Positions 59,890 to 64,000 of a stretch of DNA of 64,000 nucleotides are shown here, in pieces. Each line of letters starts with the position of its first letter. Position 1 is the stretch's first letter. The stretch spans positions 7,812,001-7,876,000 of the forward strand of contig NZ_CP074102.1 of assembly GCF_018310535.1 (NCBI RefSeq). The letters are read 5' to 3'. The translations under genes were made by a program, and so were the position numbers. The notes beneath the pieces were generated by a model that was given only the letters and a program-made list of their open reading frames with translations, searched no databases and was not told where the DNA came from. The stretch is from Streptomyces mirabilis (lineage in GTDB: Bacteria; Actinomycetota; Actinomycetes; Streptomycetales; Streptomycetaceae).

Positions 59890-59906
59890 CATAAGATCGG
59901 CTTATG
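59890..59906. promoter_or_regulatory. CATAAG-N5-CTTATG palindrome
   Basis: Perfect six-base arms between the phosphatase and fprA genes. Unknown regulator. Confidence 0.6.
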
Positions 59907-59933
59907 GGGTCATAGATCCAGCCCGCCTACTGA

Positions 59934-59949
59934 CTAAGGTTTGCCTTAG
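59934..59949 (+). promoter_or_regulatory. Iron-box-like operator ahead of fprA
   Basis: CTAAGG-TTTG-CCTTAG, perfect six-base arms, followed by TTAGGC. Resembles IdeR/DmdR iron boxes (TTAGGTTAGGCT-type), which would fit a ferredoxin reductase. The match to the consensus is incomplete. Confidence 0.55.
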
Positions 59950-59999
59950 TTTAGGCTTCCCGACGAGCCACCCTGCCACCGTTCGAAGGGAACCTGATC

Positions 60000-61364
60000 A
60001 TGCCTCGCCCTCTGCGGGTAGCCATTGTCGGAGCCGGCCCCGCCGGGATCTACGCTGCCGACGCGCTGCTGAAGTCCGCAGTTGCGGTCGAGCCCGGTGT
60101 GTCCATCGACCTCTTCGAACGGATGCCGGCCCCCTTCGGTCTCATCCGCTACGGCGTGGCCCCCGACCACCCCCGGATCAAGGGCATCATCACGGCCCTG
60201 CACCAGGTGCTCGACAAGCCTCAGATACGTCTCTTCGGCAATGTCGACTACCCGGGGGACATCAACCTCGACGACCTGCGCACCTTCTACGACGCCGTGA
60301 TCTTCTCCACGGGGGCGACGGCCGACCGGGCCCTCGACATACCTGGCATCGGCCTCGACGGCTCGTACGGCGCCGCGGACTTCGTCTCCTGGTACGACGG
60401 CCACCCGGACGTGGCGCGGACCTGGCCGCTCGAAGCGGAGAAGGTCGCCGTCCTCGGCGTCGGCAACGTCGCGCTCGACGTCGCCCGCATCCTCGCCAAG
60501 ACCGCCGACGAACTGCTGCCGACCGAGATCCCGCAGAACGTCTACGACGGCCTCAAGGCCAACAAGGCTCTGGAGGTCCACGTCTTCGGCCGCCGCGGCC
60601 CGGCGCAGGCGAAGTTCAGCCCGATGGAGCTGCGGGAGCTGGACCACTCCCCGAACATCGAGGTCATCGTCGACCCCGAGGACATCGACTACGACGAGGG
60701 CTCGATCGCGACCCGGCGCGGCAACAAGCAGGCCGACATGGTCGCCAAGACCCTGGAGAACTGGGCCATCCGCGACATCGGTGAGCGCCCGCACAAGCTT
60801 TTCCTGCACTTCTTCGAGTCCCCGACCGAGATCCTCGGCGAGAACGGCCAGGTCGTCGGCCTGCGCACCGAGCGCACCGCCCTCGACGGCACCGGCAACG
60901 TCAAGGGAACCGGCGAGTTCAAGGACTGGGACCTCGGTGCGGTCTACCGCGCCGTGGGCTACCTGTCCGACGAACTGCCCAAGCTCCCCTGGGACGCCGA
61001 TTCGGGCACGGTCCCGGACCAGGGCGGCCGCGTGATCGAGGAGACCGGCGAGCACCTGCAGTCGACGTACGTCACCGGCTGGATCCGACGCGGCCCTGTG
61101 GGCCTGATCGGCCACACCAAGGGCGACGCCAACGAGACCGTCGCCAGCCTGCTCGACGACCACGCGAACGGACGTCTGCACACGCCCGGGTCGCCCGACC
61201 CGGAGGCCGTGGACGCGTTCCTCGGCGAGCGGGACGTCCGCTTCACCACCTGGGAGGGCTGGTACCGCCTGGACGCCGCGGAGAAGGCGCTGGGCGAACC
61301 GCAGGGCCGGGAACGCGTGAAGATCGTCGAGCGCGAGGACATGCTCGACGCGAGCGGCGCATAG
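60000..61364 (+). CDS. fprA: Ferredoxin/flavodoxin-NADP+ reductase, adrenodoxin-reductase type
   Basis: 454 residues, FprA family. FAD: VAIVGAGPAGIYAADALL at the N terminus; FGLIRYGVAPDHPRIKGI, characteristic; NADPH: VAVLGVGNVALDVARIL; VFGRRGPAQAKFSP; C-terminal GWIRRGPVGLIGHTKGDA. It moves electrons between NADPH and ferredoxins for P450s or iron metabolism. GGGAA upstream of ATG. An iron-box-like palindrome lies 50 bases upstream. Confidence 0.95.
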   Translation: MPRPLRVAIVGAGPAGIYAADALLKSAVAVEPGVSIDLFERMPAPFGLIRYGVAPDHPRIKGIITALHQVLDKPQIRLFGNVDYPGDINLDDLRTFYDAVIFSTGATADRALDIPGIGLDGSYGAADFVSWYDGHPDVARTWPLEAEKVAVLGVGNVALDVARILAKTADELLPTEIPQNVYDGLKANKALEVHVFGRRGPAQAKFSPMELRELDHSPNIEVIVDPEDIDYDEGSIATRRGNKQADMVAKTLENWAIRDIGERPHKLFLHFFESPTEILGENGQVVGLRTERTALDGTGNVKGTGEFKDWDLGAVYRAVGYLSDELPKLPWDADSGTVPDQGGRVIEETGEHLQSTYVTGWIRRGPVGLIGHTKGDANETVASLLDDHANGRLHTPGSPDPEAVDAFLGERDVRFTTWEGWYRLDAAEKALGEPQGRERVKIVEREDMLDASGA

Positions 61365-61429
61365 GCCCCGGCGTGCGGTCGCCCTCGACGGCGACCGCAC
61401 GCTGTCACGCCACGCCACGCCATGTCACG

Positions 61430-63538
61430 TCAGGTCACGTCGGCCGTCAGGGGCCGGTCGACGTAGTCGGCGACCAGCGTCGCGAACTCGTCGGGGGTGA
61501 CCAGCCGGATGCCGAGGTCCTCGGCCTTGGCGCGCTTGGATCCGGCGCCTTCGCCGGCGACGACCAGCGTGGTCTTCTTGGAGACGCTGGAGGAGGAGCG
61601 GCCGCCGGCGCGCTCGATGAGTTCGTTCATCTCGTTGCGGCTGAGCTTCTCCAGCGGGCCGGTCATGCCTCCGGTGACGACGACCGCCATCCCGGTCAGC
61701 GGCCCTCCCGCCGGCTCCGCGCCCTGGGTACCGGCGTCGGTGTCGTCGGCGATGACGGGCGCAGTGGCGCCGGGCTCGGTCATGTTGACCCCTGCCGCGG
61801 CGAGCTTGTCGATGAGCGGGGCGAGTTCGGCGAGTTCGGCCACGATGGACGGGGCCTTCTCCGTGCCGATGCCCTCGACTCGCTGCACCGCTTCGGCGTC
61901 GGCGGCACGTATGTGGTCCATGGTGGCGAAGTACCGCGCGATACGACGGGACATGGAGCGGCCCGTACCGCGGACGCCGAGCGCGCACAGCACCCGCGAC
62001 AACGGCTGCCCCTTGGCCGCGCCGATCGCCGCGAGGAGATTGTCGGTGCTGGTCTCACCCATCCGTTCCAGGCCGAGGAGCTGGTCGCGGGTGAGGGCGA
62101 ACACGTCGGCGAGATCGGCGACCAGGCCCGCCTCGACGAGCTGGACGACACGGGTGTGGCCCAGGCCCTCGATGTCGAGCTGGTCGCGGCCGGCGGCGTA
62201 CGAGAGAGCGGCGACCAGGTGGCAGTCGCGGCCGTTCTCGCAGCGCCAGCGCTGCTCGCTGGTGTCGATGGCGGAGCCGCACCGCGGGCACACCTCGGGG
62301 AAGACGATCGGCCGCTCCTCGCCGGTGCGCAGATGGGCGACGGGAGCCTCGACGCGGGGAATCACGTCCCCGGCGCGGTGGACCATCACATGGTCGCCCA
62401 GACGCAGGTCGCGGCGGGTGATGTCGGCAGGGTTGTGGAGGGTGGCGTAGGTGATGGTGGAGCCGTCGATCTCGACCGGTTCGAGGACCGCGCGCGGAGC
62501 GATGATGCCGGTGCGGCCCACGTTCCACTCCACCTCCAGCAGTCGGGTGATCTTCTCCACGGCCGGCAGCTTGTAGGCGATTGCCCAGCGCGGTGCGCGC
62601 GAACCGGATCCGGCGGCCTCCTGATCGGCGGCGAGGTCGGCCTTGATGACGATCCCGTCGATCCCGAACGGCAACTCCGCCCGCAGCGCGGCGATCTCCT
62701 TCACCCGGGCCAGGACCTGCTCGGCGGTCTCCGCCGTGGTCCCGGGCACGGCGGTGGCGGCGGTGGTGTTCACGCCGAGCTCGCCGCACCGCGCCATCAG
62801 CTCGCTGTGCGCGCCCTCACCCAGCCGCGCCGCGAGGGCCTTCTCGGTGCCGGGCAGCGGCAGCAGGGCGTAGCCGAAGAAGGTCATCGGCACGGTGTAG
62901 GCGCGGTCCTTGGCGCGCAGGGTGCCCGCCGCGGCGTTGCGCGGGTTCGCGAACGGCTGCCCGCCGTGCGCGGTGCGCACCTCGTTGGCGTGTTCGAACT
63001 GGGCGGTGGTCATCAGGACTTCGCCGCGCACCTCCGCCGTGACCGGCTCGGCGAGTTCGGCCGGGAGGCCTTCGACGGTGCCGATGGCGTGCGAGACGTC
63101 CTCCCCGGCCGTCCCGTCGCCACGGGTGATCAGCCGGGTGAGGCGACCATGGGTGTACCGGGCGGCGATCGCGAGCCCGTCGAGTTTCGGCTCGACGCCG
63201 AACCGTGTGACGTCATGGCCGATCCGCCGGGCCAGCGACGCGGTCCAGGCGGTGAACTCCTCCGGCGAGAACACGTTGTCCAGGCTCAGCATGGGTACCG
63301 TGTGCGGGACATCGCCCTCCACGGCGCCACCGGCGACCTTCCCGGTCGGTGAGTCGGGCAGCACCTCCTCGGGATGAGCGGACTCCCACGCCGCGATGCC
63401 CCGCACGAGCCGGTCGTAGGTGTCGTCGTCCAGTACTGACGTGCCGCCCGCGTAGTAGGCGGCCGAAGCCTTCACGGCGTCCTCGACCGCCTGCGCGTAG
63501 GCGGCGGCATCCACGATCACTGCGGCTGGTGTTGTCAT
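61430..63538 (-). CDS. ligA2: NAD+-dependent DNA ligase
   Basis: 702 residues. Active-site Lys in EPKLDGLAI (KxDG), [21 protein letters not shown] (motif IV), Zn finger CPRCG and CENGRDC, helix-hairpin-helix repeats ([30 protein letters not shown]), and a C-terminal BRCT ([30 protein letters not shown]). Streptomyces carry an essential LigA and often a shorter second ligase in the arm; the length and context suggest that second copy. ATG 63538. Convergent with fprA, 65 bases apart. Confidence 0.95.
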   Translation of the reverse strand: MTTPAAVIVDAAAYAQAVEDAVKASAAYYAGGTSVLDDDTYDRLVRGIAAWESAHPEEVLPDSPTGKVAGGAVEGDVPHTVPMLSLDNVFSPEEFTAWTASLARRIGHDVTRFGVEPKLDGLAIAARYTHGRLTRLITRGDGTAGEDVSHAIGTVEGLPAELAEPVTAEVRGEVLMTTAQFEHANEVRTAHGGQPFANPRNAAAGTLRAKDRAYTVPMTFFGYALLPLPGTEKALAARLGEGAHSELMARCGELGVNTTAATAVPGTTAETAEQVLARVKEIAALRAELPFGIDGIVIKADLAADQEAAGSGSRAPRWAIAYKLPAVEKITRLLEVEWNVGRTGIIAPRAVLEPVEIDGSTITYATLHNPADITRRDLRLGDHVMVHRAGDVIPRVEAPVAHLRTGEERPIVFPEVCPRCGSAIDTSEQRWRCENGRDCHLVAALSYAAGRDQLDIEGLGHTRVVQLVEAGLVADLADVFALTRDQLLGLERMGETSTDNLLAAIGAAKGQPLSRVLCALGVRGTGRSMSRRIARYFATMDHIRAADAEAVQRVEGIGTEKAPSIVAELAELAPLIDKLAAAGVNMTEPGATAPVIADDTDAGTQGAEPAGGPLTGMAVVVTGGMTGPLEKLSRNEMNELIERAGGRSSSSVSKKTTLVVAGEGAGSKRAKAEDLGIRLVTPDEFATLVADYVDRPLTADVT

Positions 63539-63604
63539 ACACGCCATCCTGCACGCCACCACTGACAACGCCCCGGCACGCGTCTGCCGCACGCCGGAAA
63601 CCAG

Positions 63605-63633
63605 GTGACCGCGACGGCGTCCACCACTACGGT
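63605..63633 (+). promoter_or_regulatory. Promoter of the permuted tRNA-like gene
   Basis: GTGACC (63605-63610), 17 bases, TACGGT (63628-63633). Both fit Streptomyces housekeeping promoters. The predicted start (about 63640) coincides with the start of the leader that pairs with the trailer. Confidence 0.65.
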
Positions 63634-63664
63634 GAACTCGTTCAGGTGCGAAGGTTTCGGCTAC

Positions 63665-63739
63665 TTCTCCTGTCAAGAGAGAGACGCGGGTTCGAATCCC
63701 GCCGCCCGCCCCGGCGGGTGTCGTCCAGCGGCCCAGGTC
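63665..63739 (+). tRNA. Circularly permuted tRNA-Asp(GUC)-like gene
   Basis: The tRNA halves are in reverse order. First, anticodon stem TTCTC/GAGAG with loop CTGTCAA (anticodon GTC), variable AGAC, T stem GCGGG/CCCGC with loop TTCGAAT, acceptor 3' strand CGCCCGC (63703-63709). After four bases (CCCG) follow acceptor 5' strand GCGGGTG (63714-63720; seven pairs, one G-T), T8, C9, D stem GTCC/GGTC (one T-T mismatch), and D loop AGCGGCCCA. All core tertiary pairs can form: T8-A14, G15-C48, G18/G19 with T55/C56, T54-A58, G53-C61. No normal 5' half lies upstream. No CCA encoded. The 5' half resembles tRNA-Glu/Asp D arms. Whether it is made, joined or charged is unknown. Confidence 0.65.
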
Positions 63740-63785
63740 ACTTACGTCGCCGACACCGAACCCGATCTCTGAACACCGCGACACG

Positions 63786-63820
63786 AGCCGTCCGCCACGG
63801 GGGAGAACAGGCGGACGGCT
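63786..63820. terminator. Terminator after the permuted tRNA-like gene
   Basis: AGCCGTCCGCC (63786-63796) and GGCGGACGGCT (63810-63820), perfect 11-bp arms with a 13-base loop, followed by T-rich TTCGTCGT. Confidence 0.85.
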
Positions 63821-63884
63821 TCGTCGTGCGCGCAGGGAAGCTGCTGGGCAGGGACGAGCGGCTGCTCGCCGGCCGCGGATCGGT

Positions 63885-64000
63885 TCACTCCGGCGGCGCG
63901 GAACCCGGCGCGCCCACCCGTAGACCGTCCATCACGAGGTCCAGAAGGCGGGTGGCGCGCGGCTGCCAGTCGCCGTCCGCGTCGATCTGCCAGAGACCGG
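63885..64000 (-). CDS. C-terminal end of a TetR-like regulator, runs out of the window
   Basis: Only the last 37 codons are in the window: [26 protein letters not shown], ending APGSAPPE with TGA at 63885-63887. The residues match the C-terminal helices of TetR proteins ([12 protein letters not shown]). The DNA-binding end lies beyond 64000. Confidence 0.6.
   Translation of the reverse strand, partial: GLWQIDADGDWQPRATRLLDLVMDGLRVGAPGSAPPE

Noticed and set aside
63665..63712. tRNA 3' half as an integrase attachment site (attR)
   Set aside because: An att relic would not explain the adjacent complementary 5' half, the promoter, the terminator or the leader-trailer pairing; no integrase gene nearby.
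63713..63800. Second, separate tRNA starting at 63714
   Set aside because: It has an acceptor 5' strand and D arm but no T arm or matching acceptor 3' strand downstream.
1..64000. CRISPR arrays, insertion sequences and prophage genes
   Set aside because: I saw no regularly spaced repeats, transposase or phage structural genes; tandem repeats found are all inside or next to ordinary genes.

Overview
High-GC, strongly codon-biased DNA with Streptomyces-type genes throughout: DUF6397 and DUF5709 proteins, a zinc-independent L31, many GTG and leaderless starts, TetR/MarR/HxlR/ArsR regulators, conservative lipoproteins and a second NAD-dependent DNA ligase. The gene order around the L31/ABC transporter cluster and the ligase resembles the outer arm of a Streptomyces chromosome. 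This is a judgement from gene content, not from a database comparison. The window starts inside one gene (DUF6397) and ends inside another (a TetR-like regulator).

Region by region. 1-10 kb: DUF6397 end, acyl-CoA thioesterase II, a DEAD/DEAH helicase with DUF3516, a membrane metal-dependent hydrolase, DUF5709 plus type-B L31, and a translationally coupled heterodimeric ABC exporter. 10-18 kb: L,D-transpeptidase-like lipoprotein, secreted PNGase A-like glycoamidase, dicarboxylate symporter, a divergent MarR/ABC exporter pair with an operator, and a small MltG. 18-22.3 kb: FAD monooxygenase and an ssuCBA sulfonate importer headed by a 27-residue Cys-containing leader peptide. 22.3-24.3 kb: YjbQ followed by decayed DNA (Lrp, amidohydrolase and aldolase remnants). 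24.5-30.7 kb: orphan leaderless protein, carboxyethylornithine-synthase-like dehydrogenase, DEAD-box RNA helicase with an attenuator-like leader, and a coiled-coil/winged-helix protein. 30.7-33.6 kb: RHS remnant with a possible immunity gene, rhomboid-like membrane protein, dienelactone hydrolase. 33.8-36.3 kb: SDR, aldo-keto reductase and a self-controlled TetR. 36.7-41.7 kb: membrane glycosyltransferase-like protein, class A beta-lactamase-like protein, MFS exporter with an upstream mini-ORF, and an HxlR/SnoaL-like pair. 41.7-46.5 kb: four-gene SDR/PLP/SDR/SMP-30 operon facing a TetR gene. 46.5-50 kb: divergent tRNA-Gly(UCC), ArsR and DHA2 exporter, SGNH hydrolase. 50-60 kb: CsbD, GPP34, an NlpC/P60 protein whose catalytic Cys is Ser, lipid kinase, two-component system, small secreted proteins, SpoIIE-type phosphatase. 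60-64 kb: ferredoxin-NADP reductase, LigA2 and an unusual tRNA locus.

The most interesting finding is at 63.60-63.82 kb. A sequence with every hallmark of a tRNA-Asp(GUC) cloverleaf is present, but its two halves are in swapped order: the 3' half (anticodon arm, T arm, acceptor 3' strand) comes first and the 5' half (acceptor 5' strand, D arm) follows after only four bases. It is flanked by a good promoter and a perfect terminator hairpin. A second odd tRNA, a tRNA-Gly(UCC) with a non-standard T loop and a reduced D arm, lies at 46.58 kb. Both need experimental confirmation.

Genes that appear to work together: the MarR/ABC, TetR/oxidoreductase, HxlR/SnoaL-like, TetR/SMP-30 and ArsR/MFS groups each have a clear inverted repeat in the control region. 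The ssu operon is probably attenuated through cysteine supply. The response regulator and histidine kinase are translationally coupled.
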